64,000 bases of DNA from Lentisphaerota bacterium (lineage in GTDB: Bacteria; Verrucomicrobiota; Lentisphaeria; Victivallales; Victivallaceae), in NCBI GenBank assembly GCA_015061745.1, contig SUWB01000006.1, positions 1-64,000 on the forward strand. Reading direction: 5' to 3'. A program made the translations under genes and the position numbers. Below, piece after piece: positions 26,260 to 35,472 of this stretch. Position 1 is the first letter of the stretch. Each line of letters begins with the position of its first letter. The notes beneath the pieces were generated by a model, which was not told the DNA's origin, made no database searches, and was given only the letters and a program-made list of their open reading frames with translations.

Positions 26260-26501
26260 CAAATTTGGTTATGAGACACTTTGAAGAATACGAAATAGAA
26301 CATCTTGTCAATTCCACGGGAACTTTGTGGTTCCGGCTGCTTTGCCGGATGCACTTGAAAAACTGTGCTCTCTGCCGCCAGCGTTATGCACGGGTCATTG
26401 AAGGAAAAAAGAGTGCTGAAAAGTTCCGGACGGCGATATTGCGTTTTTCTGCTGACAGTTCTTCTCCTGCCGGCGGAGAATATTCCGGAGATAAACAATG
26501 A
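26256..26501 (+). CDS. Small zinc-finger anti-sigma-like protein
   Basis: An 81-residue protein starting at a GTG that overlaps the sigma-factor stop. It contains H-L-K-N-C-A-L-C, the H-x3-C-x2-C signature of zinc-binding anti-sigma domains, but no membrane segment, so it would be a soluble regulator. Its own stop overlaps the kinase start (ATGA), so all three genes are translationally coupled. An ATG 15 nt further in is a possible start. Function is inferred from the motif and position. Confidence 0.65.
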   Translation: MTNLVMRHFEEYEIEHLVNSTGTLWFRLLCRMHLKNCALCRQRYARVIEGKKSAEKFRTAILRFSADSSSPAGGEYSGDKQ

Positions 26502-29182
26502 TTTCCGGGGGAGAAATCTGCCCTAAATGCTTCCTGCAGCTTGAAAAGAACAGTTCCGGAGAATATTGCTGTCCCCGGTGCGGAACTGCTGCCGGAATTT
26601 CGGCAAATGAAAAAAAAACTGAATCTCTGTTAACTCCAGGAACTGTCTTTGATAAGTACCGAATCGTCCGCATCGTCGGTTACGGCGGTATGGCTGAAGT
26701 TTACGAAGCACAGCATTTGCTTTTGCACCAGACCTTTGCTCTCAAGGTTATCAAGAATTTCGGCAGCGAAAAACAATCTCACGCCAATAAAAGATTTTTG
26801 AGAGAGGCCAAGTGTTTTCATCTGCTTGAACATCCCAATATTGTCCGGGTTTATGATATCGGATGTGATGCCAATACGGGATTTCTTTATATTGCGATGG
26901 AATTCCTTGAGGGAGGGAACCTGCTGCTGGAAGATGGAAAAACTCTGCCGGAAAAGGAACTGCTCAATATTGCCCGGGATATAGCTTTGGCTCTGACTGA
27001 GCTGGAAAAACAGCAGATGGTGCACCGGGATATAAAACCTTCAAATATTATGCGTACCGCAGACGGCAGTTATAAACTTATGGATCTCGGTATTGCCAAA
27101 ACCGCTTGGGAAGAACCCGCAGAAGGGTACACAATCACGCTGGATGATGTGGTCATAGGAACACCTGCTTACGCCAGTCCTGAGCAGTGCCGTTCTCCTC
27201 ATAATGTGGATATCAGGGCTGATATCTATTCATTGGGAGTGACCTTGTATCAGTTGGCAAGCGGCGTAAAACCTTACAACGGCATTACGCCGGTGGAAAC
27301 GATACTCAATGTTTTGAACACAGTCCCCAGACCCTTGGCTGTGATGTCAAAGGAGCTGAGTGTCCCTTTTATGGAACTGATCGAGGCGATGATGGCAAAA
27401 AATCCCGACGATCGTCCCCCGGATGCCGGAACTTTGTCTGCGATGATCGAAAATGTCAGACAAGGGAAACGTTGTGTTATCCGGCGCAAAAGATTCTGGA
27501 AGAACGGACTTTTTACGGGAGCTGCTTTTTTTCTGCTGCTGATTATTATTGCTGTTGTTGTTGTTTCAGTCCGGGATCACAGGGAACGAAAGAGAGTTTT
27601 GACTGAACTCAATCACATATCGCAGATTGCAGCGAATGAAAAAAATTCTGCACCTGCCGTGTTGCCGGAAAAAATAAAAACGCCTGAAAAAGAGTTTCTT
27701 ATTGCTCCTTTTATTGACACTTCACAACCGAGAGGCCTGGCTGTCCGTTTGAATGAAAGCCGGAAGATTCTTGCATACCTAAAATCTCCGGAGGCGAAAG
27801 GGATTGCATTTTCTGAGGAAAGAAAAAAATTCTTTTCTGAGCGGGTGCGCACTCTTGAAAATCTGATAAGGCGCAAAAATAAACGCAAAGAAAGAGCCTG
27901 CCGTATCAGCTGTTCACCGGAACTGCATAAAGAGATCCGGGATTGCCTGAAAAACTGTAAAGAACCTTTCAGATTCAATAAGCTCAAAGCACACATCTCC
28001 AATGGAATAATGCGCGCTCTGCAGGCAGGGGAGATAGATCCGGATTCTCTCTTTACCGATGGAAGAAATGAGAAACGCTCTCTGACGGGCATCGCCCTGA
28101 GCGGATTTCTGCCCTGGTCTGAGGAGATGTTGAAACTCCTGATATTTTCCGGAGCTGATATCGACAATAATCTGGGAACTCCTGTCGCATTTCCGCCCGG
28201 GCCCCGGGAAACAAAAATCTGGGAACGGCTCACTGGAATATGTGTCTTTAACGGAGTTGATAATATTGACACCGGAATCCACGGTCCTCTGCTGCTCTCA
28301 GTGGTCAATCCCCGCCATACCTATCTGGTCTGCCGTCCTGAAAAAAACAGCATTGACTGGAATCTTGCCAATTTTCTGGTCGATACGGGAACTTTGCTGG
28401 ATGCAGAAGATCCCCAGGGACGGACTGCCTTGCACTATGCGGCACTTCATAACCGGGGGGAACTTATTACCCGGATGCTTCTTGCCGGAGCTCTTTCCGG
28501 CAGACACCGCGATCAGGACGGCAATACACCTTATCATTATGCTATCAGAAATCACGCTGCTTCGGCTGTTGCCGCATTGGAGCGTTTCGGACTGAGTGTG
28601 CCTGTCTCCCGGGAGGATCGGGCTCAGGGAGCATTGCTCAAAGGGATTATGAGTAATATCCCTTTGCAGGTCGAACAGGCTCTTGATGGGGGGGCTTCAC
28701 TTGATTATGTTTACTGCAACGGTCTTAATGCTCTGCAATGTGCTGTACTTGTGAAAAATCTGCAGTTGGTGAAGTTTCTTATGTCAAAGGGAGCTTCTCC
28801 CCGGAGCAATGCCGGACGCATTTCCATACTTGGTATTGCTGTTTGCACAGGGGCCCCGGAAATACTGGAGTATCTGATCCAAAAGATCAAGCTCAAAAAT
28901 ATGACGTGGCAGTATGGGCAGAAAAAACTTTATCTGCCTGATGCCATTCTTTCCCATTACAGAAAGGATCCGGAAAAGGCCAAACCTTTCTTTTCTGCGT
29001 TACTCCGTAACAAGTGGGATATCAATATGCTTTCTCCCACAAAGAAAACAGCCTTGCAGCAGGCTCTCAGCTATGGGGACGTTCATCCGGATGTGGTCCG
29101 TTTTCTCCTTGATTCCGGAGCTGAAAAGAAAGGCATCCTGACTCACCGCAATCCGGAAATCCGCCGATTGCTTCAGAAATAA
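26498..29182 (+). CDS. Membrane Ser/Thr protein kinase with zinc ribbon and ankyrin repeats
   Basis: An 894-residue protein. It has a zinc ribbon (C8, C11, C25, C28) and a PknB-type kinase domain (about 50-325) with glycine loop VGYGGMAEVYEA, lysine in FALKVIK, catalytic HRDIKPSN near 176, metal motif DLG in place of DFG, and SPE. A single transmembrane helix follows (about 345-365), then a basic linker. A C-terminal ankyrin-like region runs from about 610 to 890 (DAEDPQGRTALHYAALHNRGEL, DYVYCNGLNALQCA). Whether the ankyrin part is outside the cytoplasm depends on topology. It probably controls the sigma factor by phosphorylation. Confidence 0.88.
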   Translation: MISGGEICPKCFLQLEKNSSGEYCCPRCGTAAGISANEKKTESLLTPGTVFDKYRIVRIVGYGGMAEVYEAQHLLLHQTFALKVIKNFGSEKQSHANKRFLREAKCFHLLEHPNIVRVYDIGCDANTGFLYIAMEFLEGGNLLLEDGKTLPEKELLNIARDIALALTELEKQQMVHRDIKPSNIMRTADGSYKLMDLGIAKTAWEEPAEGYTITLDDVVIGTPAYASPEQCRSPHNVDIRADIYSLGVTLYQLASGVKPYNGITPVETILNVLNTVPRPLAVMSKELSVPFMELIEAMMAKNPDDRPPDAGTLSAMIENVRQGKRCVIRRKRFWKNGLFTGAAFFLLLIIIAVVVVSVRDHRERKRVLTELNHISQIAANEKNSAPAVLPEKIKTPEKEFLIAPFIDTSQPRGLAVRLNESRKILAYLKSPEAKGIAFSEERKKFFSERVRTLENLIRRKNKRKERACRISCSPELHKEIRDCLKNCKEPFRFNKLKAHISNGIMRALQAGEIDPDSLFTDGRNEKRSLTGIALSGFLPWSEEMLKLLIFSGADIDNNLGTPVAFPPGPRETKIWERLTGICVFNGVDNIDTGIHGPLLLSVVNPRHTYLVCRPEKNSIDWNLANFLVDTGTLLDAEDPQGRTALHYAALHNRGELITRMLLAGALSGRHRDQDGNTPYHYAIRNHAASAVAALERFGLSVPVSREDRAQGALLKGIMSNIPLQVEQALDGGASLDYVYCNGLNALQCAVLVKNLQLVKFLMSKGASPRSNAGRISILGIAVCTGAPEILEYLIQKIKLKNMTWQYGQKKLYLPDAILSHYRKDPEKAKPFFSALLRNKWDINMLSPTKKTALQQALSYGDVHPDVVRFLLDSGAEKKGILTHRNPEIRRLLQK

Positions 29183-29187
29183 GAACA

Positions 29188-29222
29188 AAAAAACGCCCTG
29201 CCGGTTAAAGCAGAGCGTGGAA
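29188..29222 (-). terminator. Terminator of the M20 peptidase operon
   Basis: On the minus strand ACGCTCTGC pairs with GCAGGGCGT (one mismatch) and is followed by seven T. Confidence 0.65.
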
Positions 29223-29233
29223 CCTTCAAAACG

Positions 29234-30370
29234 TTACTGCCGGAAAAGGAAATCCAGCAGCAGTTTGCAGCCGTCCTGCAGGCTGGCTGTTTCAAGTTTT
29301 TCCTCTCTGGTATGGGCCCCGGAGCCCCGGCAGACGCCGAAACAGATAGCGGGGATCCCCATAGAAAGGGGGATATTGCAGTCTGTTGAACCGGAATTTT
29401 CGATCATTTCCAGATTGAGTGTTTCTTTGACAGCCTCTCCGGCCCGGTTTTTCAGAGTTTCAAAACATTCCTGATCCACGTCGCCGGAACAGGGGCGGTC
29501 GCCGATCTTGTCCACTTCAACTTCCACGCCCATAGCCCGGAAGGATTCGACGGTTTTCTCAAACATATTCTGCATTTTTGCCAGACAAATTTTATTGTCT
29601 GAGCGGTATTCATACATCATAGATGCTTCCTGAGCAATGGTGTTGACTGAAGTTCCCCCTGAGATGATCCCCACATTATAGGTGGTTTTGCTGGAGCCTT
29701 CCTGAGGAACTTTGACAGAATAGAGTGAGGTGATCATCGTGCTGAGAATGTGGATGGCGTTCCGGTTGCCGAAACTGCCGAAGGAGTGGCCCCCTTCAGT
29801 GCGGACGGTCACATTGTAACGGTGGGAGCCCACGGCTTCACAGACCATATGGTTCATAGAAGCTGAGTCCAGAGAGATGAACTCTTTGACCCGTGAACCG
29901 TAATCCGCCATAAGCTGCCGGGTCCCTTTAAGGTTGCCCAAGCCCTCTTCACAGGAATTGGCCACAAAGAGAAATCCTCTGCTGCCAAAGGGGTACTTTT
30001 CTTTGAAATATCTTGCACAGACCATAAGCACTGCCAGATTGGCGGTGTCATCAGTGACTCCGGGGGAGTACATAAACCCCTCTTTTTCTTCAAATGCCAT
30101 AGGCTCCATATCGGGAAAAACCGTATCCGTATGAGCCATAACCACTGTAATGTCACAGCTCTCTGTCATATTGACAGGAGCGATCACATTGAGAGCTTTG
30201 TCAATGGCAACATCGGTGAAACCATTGTTGTCAAACCATTTTTTGCAGTATTCCGCCCGGCGTTCCTCGTGATGAGAGGGGGCGGGTATCTTGCAGAGAT
30301 CACGGACGATCTGAGCGGCTTCTTCCCAGGCTGCAGCAGCATAGGCGGTCATTTCAGAATTGAGTGCCAT
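29234..30370 (-). CDS. M20 family metallopeptidase (peptidase T-like)
   Basis: A 378-residue cytoplasmic zinc peptidase of normal family length. Metal and catalytic motifs are visible: VMAHTDTVF (His and Asp), GVTDDTANLA (bridging Asp), NSCEEGLGN (catalytic Glu pair) and LDSASM. A dimerisation domain with GGHSFGSFGN follows. It starts 21 nt after the CapA-like gene and is likely in its operon. Substrates are probably peptides or N-acyl amino acids. Confidence 0.87.
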   Translation of the reverse strand: MALNSEMTAYAAAAWEEAAQIVRDLCKIPAPSHHEERRAEYCKKWFDNNGFTDVAIDKALNVIAPVNMTESCDITVVMAHTDTVFPDMEPMAFEEKEGFMYSPGVTDDTANLAVLMVCARYFKEKYPFGSRGFLFVANSCEEGLGNLKGTRQLMADYGSRVKEFISLDSASMNHMVCEAVGSHRYNVTVRTEGGHSFGSFGNRNAIHILSTMITSLYSVKVPQEGSSKTTYNVGIISGGTSVNTIAQEASMMYEYRSDNKICLAKMQNMFEKTVESFRAMGVEVEVDKIGDRPCSGDVDQECFETLKNRAGEAVKETLNLEMIENSGSTDCNIPLSMGIPAICFGVCRGSGAHTREEKLETASLQDGCKLLLDFLFRQ

Positions 30371-30391
30371 ATTGTAAAGTTCCTTTTGATT

Positions 30392-31705
30392 TCAGAGTTG
30401 GACAACGCCGATACCGTTTTCGATCTTTATGTCTACGCCCCAGGGCTTTGACATTTCGGCGAAGCGTTCAATAATATTGGATTGAGTATCTTTTTTAGGC
30501 CAGCCGTTCCGGGAACGGGGCAATGCAAAGTGTTCTTCAATGGGGAGGAAAATCAGTTTTTTCAGTTCGCCGTTTTCCGCTTCCCAGTAGGGAATGACCG
30601 ATTCAAACATCACTTTGCTGTAACTTAATCCTCTTTTTCCGTTGGCTGAACGGTTGTTGAAAAGCACGTCAAGCCGTTCATTGCCGTTGAGTTTCTGCTT
30701 GGCAAACATACCGTCGGGGGCTCTGAGGATCGTTTCCAGCTGATTGATGAAATCACCCAGACAGTAGAAAATGGGTTTGCCTTTGTAAATTTCCACGGGA
30801 CGCAGCAAGTGGGGGCCGGTTCCGATAATGGCATCGGCTCCCGCATCAATACACTTGTAGGAAAACTCCGTTGAAACTTTGTCAACGGATTCCTTGATCG
30901 TGCCGTCGATTTGATGATTGTGCATAGCGATCACCACATAGTCTGCCATAAAGCGTGCTTCAGCAATGGCATCGGTGATCCGTTTCATATCGGTGTCGTT
31001 GATGATCGAAACGACTTCTGCTTTGTCGGCAGCTTCAAACATCATCTGAGCAAAGGGCTGCTCCCCTTCTTTCAGCTGAGGCAGATAGCCCTCGGCACGG
31101 ATAATGTCGGAACTTGCGTTGAGGGAAAGGGAATCGGCGATCCGCTTGAGATGTTCCAGTTCTTCCTGAGGAACGCGATATTTTTTGGTGACTCTGATGC
31201 CGTTGACTCCGGGACGGCCGGGGAGGGAGGCGGTTTGTTCTCCTGCCATACCTTCGGGGTTGAAGGTCATTGTACAGGCGATCAAGGCGTAACGGCCGCT
31301 GACGGTGTCGAGATAGACGGGCCGTGAAGCATCAGAAAGAGTACGGCCCGTGCCGGTAAAGAGGAACTCCTCTTTTTCAAGATTTTCGAGGGTTTTGATA
31401 AGCCCGTCATAAGCGTAATCCAGGGCGTGATTGTTGGCGGTACTTAAGATATTCACCCCGAATTTCCGCATATCTCTGATGACTCCCGGGGGAGAACAGA
31501 GCCAGCTGCCCCCTGATTGGGCTGCACCGTAAGATTCAAAGTTGTGGACGGTGGTTTCCAGATTGCCGAAACGGAAATCTCCTTTAAGGATAAAATCTCT
31601 TACTTCGCTGAAGCCGTCGTATTCACCCTCAAAGGGCAGCCTGCGGGTGATCATCGCATCGCCGGTCGCGGTACATTTGAAAACCGGATTGGAAATGTTG
31701 GACAT
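30392..31705 (-). CDS. CapA family protein
   Basis: A 437-residue protein of the CapA/PgsA metallophosphatase-like family. It shows TGDAMITRR, FGNLETTV, STANNHALDYAYDG, AMHNHQID and GTGPHLLRPVEIYKGKPIFYC split over the last third. CapA proteins take part in poly-gamma-glutamate capsule assembly, but many members have other, unknown roles. The start at 31705 has AAGGA upstream. No signal peptide or membrane segment is seen, unlike classical CapA. It is promoted from 31750-31778 and followed by the M20 peptidase gene. Confidence 0.82.
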   Translation of the reverse strand: MSNISNPVFKCTATGDAMITRRLPFEGEYDGFSEVRDFILKGDFRFGNLETTVHNFESYGAAQSGGSWLCSPPGVIRDMRKFGVNILSTANNHALDYAYDGLIKTLENLEKEEFLFTGTGRTLSDASRPVYLDTVSGRYALIACTMTFNPEGMAGEQTASLPGRPGVNGIRVTKKYRVPQEELEHLKRIADSLSLNASSDIIRAEGYLPQLKEGEQPFAQMMFEAADKAEVVSIINDTDMKRITDAIAEARFMADYVVIAMHNHQIDGTIKESVDKVSTEFSYKCIDAGADAIIGTGPHLLRPVEIYKGKPIFYCLGDFINQLETILRAPDGMFAKQKLNGNERLDVLFNNRSANGKRGLSYSKVMFESVIPYWEAENGELKKLIFLPIEEHFALPRSRNGWPKKDTQSNIIERFAEMSKPWGVDIKIENGIGVVQL

Positions 31706-31749
31706 TATTTGTTCCTTTTTTGAACTTGAAATAAAAAATCTTTTCAGGT

Positions 31750-31778
31750 AATATAGCATAAACTTTTAACTATTTCAA
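31750..31778 (-). promoter_or_regulatory. Promoter of the CapA-like/M20 operon
   Basis: Minus strand TTGAAA, 17-nt spacer, TATATT, with GC before the -10. Confidence 0.65.
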
Positions 31779-31821
31779 CAACAAAAGTTCTTTTCTCTGT
31801 GCTGAATCATCGAAAATCAAT

Positions 31822-31856
31822 ATAAAAAGGCGGCTTCTTTGAGGGAAACCGCCTTG
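31822..31856 (-). terminator. Terminator of the first DUF4838 gene
   Basis: On the minus strand AAGGCGG pairs with CCGCCTT, followed by a T-rich tail. Confidence 0.7.
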
Positions 31857-31872
31857 AGCCGTCTGTAAAAGA

Positions 31873-34389
31873 TTATTTCAGATCGGTCAGTTTTTCAAGT
31901 TTTACATTCATCAGCCGATCCCAGGAGTTGGGAAGCCGGGAAGGGGTGGCAATGAAAAGAGCGTACCACGCTTCTTTTTCGATGATAAGTGTCTGTGAAA
32001 CCCCTTGAGTTTTGGGGGCAGGCAGATGATTGTAACTGAATATGGCAGGGCTTTTGACCTTGTATGAGCGTAACGTTTCAACCGTGCTGAAAGCCGCCTT
32101 GTTCAAATTGGGGATCTCATACAGATTGAAATTCATCGTGTTGACCCCCATACGCTGGAAAGAGAATCGGTAGATCCCGGCGGGCAGATAGATATACTGG
32201 CGGATCTCAGGATATCTCCCCATTCCAAATCCCAGCTGGTAGGAGCCGTATCTGGGTTTGACAAGTTTCCAGTAGTTTTTATAAGCATCTGTCCGGACAT
32301 CACCGATCTGCTCATAGAAGTACCAGTTTTCAAGTTTGGGGTGGTCGCCTTTGACCTTGGGATCACCGGGAGTTCCTTTTTTGAAGTCACCGTTTTGAAT
32401 ATAATTTTTAAGAGCCCCGCCGGAGTTGTTGCCGATCATCGTGGTAACAGGCATAAGAGCGGGATATTTTTTGAAGGCATCGTTCCAGTACTGCAGCCGG
32501 GCCTTGCGTTTCATAGAAACACAGACTCTTTTCTGAAGTGACTGCAAGGCCTTTTCTGCAGACTCGTAAACGTATGCCTTGATGGCGGTGCGGTAGAGAC
32601 CGTAAATGGGGTTCACCCGCTTACGTCGGTGGGCTCCGGGAACGTAACGGTAGAGGCCGATTTTATCCTGACTGACAAGAGTTTTCCACATTTTTTCAAA
32701 TGCGGCATCACGGGCAAGGGTGCGGGTGTAAATGGCATTGATCTTTTCAAGTGTCAAGGAGTTGTCATTTCTCAAAGTGACACCGTCCAGATAGTTTTCC
32801 GCAAGGCAGCGGATGTAGGCAAAATAGTTGGAAATAACTTGAAGCCGCTGTTTTTCAAGAGCCGTCATCGGGGACTTTGCCGCAAGGAGCAGCTGTTTTT
32901 CCATTGCTTCAATATCACCGTGGCGCAGACCGATGAATTTCTCTGCACCATAACTTCTGATAGAGATCTTGCCTTTTCCTTTGTTGGCTTCATTCTCACG
33001 GATGCAGATTTTTTCCCAGAGGTCGTAATATTTTTTGACATAGGGACCTGCTTTGGGGCCGAAAGCCTTGTCGCAGTATTCAGCAAGGACTTTGTCAGGG
33101 TCGCTTTTCAAATTCCAGAGAAGCCTGCCGAGAATATATTGTTTGGGGGAGTTTGCGGCACCGATCATATAGACTTCACCAAAATACTCCCGGACACCGA
33201 TGCGGTGAAGATCCCGGAGTTTTTCAGCCATAGCGTGAGGATAGTGCCGGGGCAGGGGATACCACTGGTCAAGCTGATGTTCCCAGAAGCCCAGCTGCTT
33301 CATTCCTTTTTTGGCGAAATCACGGACAGTTTGTTCAACGGTACTCATCCCGATCAGCCCGGGGTGGATCTCAACTTTGGCAGGGACTACGCTTGTGGCA
33401 TCGCTGTAAAGGAGGATGATTCCCTTGACTTCAGGATTGACCTTGCGTGCGGCATCAAGGATTTTCTTGTAAAAGGTGAAATAACGGTTGGAGTAGAAGC
33501 CTTTTGCTTTTTCTCCGGGATCGTCCCAGGCGGTACACCCGGTACATTCGCAGTGATGTCCGGCACCGTCGTTGACAGAAAGTTCAACGCCGTCAGAGCT
33601 GCCCGTGCCGTATCTGGCAAGAATGTGCTGCACAAAGATTTTCTGCACATCGGGATTGCTCACACAGGGCGACCAGTCGCACAGCTGTTTGTTGGGTTTG
33701 TTGTGTCTTTTACCCCGGATGAGGGGGAAATATTCGGGATGTGTTTTGCCGTATTTTTTAGGATTGATGATAACACCGAAAGAGTGCCAGGAAATGTTGC
33801 GGCGGCTTTCGGCAAGATACATACGGGACAGTTCCTTGTTCACATAGGAGTTCATTGTCCAGGCCCGGGTGTTGAAGTCGGGGCTTTCTTTGACAGCGAT
33901 TTTTTTCGGCATCTGCCACTTGGAATTGTCAGGGATGACCAGCCCCAGATCACCGGGAAGAACGATATCCACCCCCAGATATTTCCGCAGAAAATAGTTT
34001 CCGGGGTAGCAGTAGCCCCAGGCATCCCGGCTCATCAGCAGACAGACATTCTTTTTGCCCCTGACGGTCACAGGATAGCGGATGATAAAACTGTCTTTGG
34101 GTTTGCCTGCAAGAACTTTGCTGTAATCCCCCCCTGCCACAGCTTCACGGGTGATCAGAAAAATGGTTTCGGCATCGGCCTTTTCAAAGGGGACGACTTT
34201 GACTTCCTGTTTCAATGTCTGGGAAAGGCGTTTGGCAAAAAGGGCGGCTGTGGCTTCAAGAGTCACCTCTTTACGCAAACGGGGTTCAGAAGCATCTTTG
34301 AGGAAACTTACCTGAAACTTTTCCGCTCCGGAAAGGGCGGTGCACAGCAAAAGCAGTGCTGTGCAAAGTTGTAAAGAGAGTTTTGTCAT
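31873..34389 (-). CDS. Secreted DUF4838-family protein (paralogue A)
   Basis: An 838-residue protein with a signal peptide (LCTALLLLCTALSGA). The N-terminal alpha/beta domain contains [23 protein letters not shown] (residues about 118-140), as in alpha-glucuronidase-like N-domains. The central barrel with [25 protein letters not shown] and FGEVYMIGAANSPKQYILGRLLW is the DUF4838 region. A C-terminal beta-sandwich ([18 protein letters not shown] onward) looks carbohydrate-binding. The enzymatic activity is uncharacterised; action on uronic-acid glycans is a guess. It is highly similar to the 834-residue protein at 35473, and a pseudopilin gene lies between them. Confidence 0.8.
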   Translation of the reverse strand: MTKLSLQLCTALLLLCTALSGAEKFQVSFLKDASEPRLRKEVTLEATAALFAKRLSQTLKQEVKVVPFEKADAETIFLITREAVAGGDYSKVLAGKPKDSFIIRYPVTVRGKKNVCLLMSRDAWGYCYPGNYFLRKYLGVDIVLPGDLGLVIPDNSKWQMPKKIAVKESPDFNTRAWTMNSYVNKELSRMYLAESRRNISWHSFGVIINPKKYGKTHPEYFPLIRGKRHNKPNKQLCDWSPCVSNPDVQKIFVQHILARYGTGSSDGVELSVNDGAGHHCECTGCTAWDDPGEKAKGFYSNRYFTFYKKILDAARKVNPEVKGIILLYSDATSVVPAKVEIHPGLIGMSTVEQTVRDFAKKGMKQLGFWEHQLDQWYPLPRHYPHAMAEKLRDLHRIGVREYFGEVYMIGAANSPKQYILGRLLWNLKSDPDKVLAEYCDKAFGPKAGPYVKKYYDLWEKICIRENEANKGKGKISIRSYGAEKFIGLRHGDIEAMEKQLLLAAKSPMTALEKQRLQVISNYFAYIRCLAENYLDGVTLRNDNSLTLEKINAIYTRTLARDAAFEKMWKTLVSQDKIGLYRYVPGAHRRKRVNPIYGLYRTAIKAYVYESAEKALQSLQKRVCVSMKRKARLQYWNDAFKKYPALMPVTTMIGNNSGGALKNYIQNGDFKKGTPGDPKVKGDHPKLENWYFYEQIGDVRTDAYKNYWKLVKPRYGSYQLGFGMGRYPEIRQYIYLPAGIYRFSFQRMGVNTMNFNLYEIPNLNKAAFSTVETLRSYKVKSPAIFSYNHLPAPKTQGVSQTLIIEKEAWYALFIATPSRLPNSWDRLMNVKLEKLTDLK

Positions 34390-34424
34390 TGTTAATTCCT
34401 TGATTTTGGGGGAGATATAATGTC

Positions 34425-34467
34425 TGAAAAAAAGGAAGAAAATTTGATCAGAGATTTTCTTCCTTGT
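34425..34467 (-). terminator. Terminator between the pseudopilin and the first DUF4838 gene
   Basis: On the minus strand AAGGAAGAAAATC pairs with ATTTTCTTCCTT and is followed by T-rich sequence. It suggests at least partial termination after the pseudopilin gene. A weak TATATC -10 near 34414 may restart transcription for the DUF4838 gene. Confidence 0.65.
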
Positions 34468-34496
34468 TAAATGAACGCAACAGTTATTACAGAGTT

Positions 34497-35450
34497 TTAC
34501 GGTTTTTCAGCACTGGGGCTCCAGGTCAAGCCGTTGTATCGGACCTTGTCAGAGTCAGGATAGGCAGCATATCTTATAAATTTTACGTGACCGTCTGCAT
34601 AAAGAAAGTTGGCTCCACCAGTATGCCGGGGGGGCACAGATTTGCCTTTGCCGTCTTCACTGTACTTGTCTTTATAAGTACAGCGGTAGTCAATATTTCC
34701 CCAGCCGCAGTTATCAGCCATATAAATAGTATATGCAGGACGTTTCACCCTGACACTGTGAATCGTGTTATCTTTGCCATCGTGAAAATGGCGGTTGAAT
34801 CCGATAGTCACATAAAGTTCCCCTTCAATAGCAGGACGGCATACCGTCATACCGTCACCGTCGGATTTGACAAAACAGGAGGGGGCAGCAGGAGCAGCCG
34901 GACAGGCATACGCACTGACAACAAGTTTTTTCTTGTTGTAAAGATATATACTTGCAAAACGCTCATTACTTACCTTTTTGGGGGCATACTGGAAAAAAGC
35001 ACTGTAATGGAACCAGAGATAAGGATCACCGGCAGCAAAGCCTGCTTTACTGGTGTGCCGGGGATAGTAGCCCTTGTAGTCAGAGATGTACTGTTGGGTC
35101 ATCTTGCCGATTTGAGAAAAGTTATTGAGACACTTGATCGATTTGCCCTTGTCACGTGCCTGCTGCAAGGCAGGCAGCAGCATAGCGGCAAGAATGGCAA
35201 TGATGGCAATAACAACCAGAAGTTCAATCAGCGTGAACGCTGATTGAGTGAAGATGTGAAGGTGTGAAGAGCTTTTTTTGCATCCGCAAAAAAATCGTGA
35301 AGTGCGCCCCACCGGGCGTAAGGATGTGTATTTTTTTATTTTTGAAAAACAGTTCTGTTGTGCAGTAGTAACAAGGAGTTCAATCAAAGTGAAGCCTATA
35401 GGCTTCCTCCCTGTGCACAGGGAGGAATGAACAAACTTAATGCGTTTCAT
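34497..35450 (-). CDS. Pseudopilin-like protein with duplicated FTLIELLV motif and 44-residue insert
   Basis: A 317-residue prepilin-type protein. The first FTLIELLV is at residues 20-27 (35370-35393) and the second at 72-79 (35214-35237), which continues into [20 protein letters not shown]. The insert of 132 nt (35238-35369) differs from the 210-nt type but shares its palindromic core. The C-terminus has [12 protein letters not shown], an intact H-x9-DG motif of these proteins. ATG 35450 with AAGGA upstream is preferred over a TTG 9 nt earlier. The gene lies between two DUF4838 genes on the same strand. Confidence 0.85.
   Translation of the reverse strand: MKRIKFVHSSLCTGRKPIGFTLIELLVTTAQQNCFSKIKKYTSLRPVGRTSRFFCGCKKSSSHLHIFTQSAFTLIELLVVIAIIAILAAMLLPALQQARDKGKSIKCLNNFSQIGKMTQQYISDYKGYYPRHTSKAGFAAGDPYLWFHYSAFFQYAPKKVSNERFASIYLYNKKKLVVSAYACPAAPAAPSCFVKSDGDGMTVCRPAIEGELYVTIGFNRHFHDGKDNTIHSVRVKRPAYTIYMADNCGWGNIDYRCTYKDKYSEDGKGKSVPPRHTGGANFLYADGHVKFIRYAAYPDSDKVRYNGLTWSPSAEKP
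35224..35247. repeat. Palindrome over the second FTLIELLV motif
   Basis: TCAATCAGCG and CGCTGATTGA form a 10-bp stem with a 4-nt loop. The palindrome covers the first half of the second motif coding sequence of the pseudopilin gene. Confidence 0.6.
35238..35369 (-). repeat. In-frame palindromic insert, short type (132 nt)
   Basis: An open-reading insert between two FTLIELLV motifs. Its first 13 or so residues ([13 protein letters not shown]) align weakly with those of the 210-nt copies ([13 protein letters not shown]). It contains the palindromic core TTTTGCGGATGCAAAAA also found in copy 1, but read one nucleotide out of phase relative to that copy. It is otherwise different in sequence and lacks hairpin B. 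Confidence 0.6.
35391..35427. repeat. Two overlapping perfect palindromes in the pseudopilin leader
   Basis: A 16-bp perfect palindrome (35391-35406, GAAGCCTATAGGCTTC) overlaps by three bases a 24-bp perfect palindrome (35404-35427, centre TGCA). Together they encode most of the residues between the start codon and the first FTLIELLV. Confidence 0.8.
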
Positions 35451-35472
35451 AGTTGTCAAATCCTTATTTTTA

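Noticed and set aside
32629-34374. A 581-codon open frame antisense to the DUF4838-A gene
   Set aside because: It mirrors the codon pattern of the real gene, has low-complexity content with no family motif, and the opposite strand encodes a protein with a signal peptide and a full-length paralogue.
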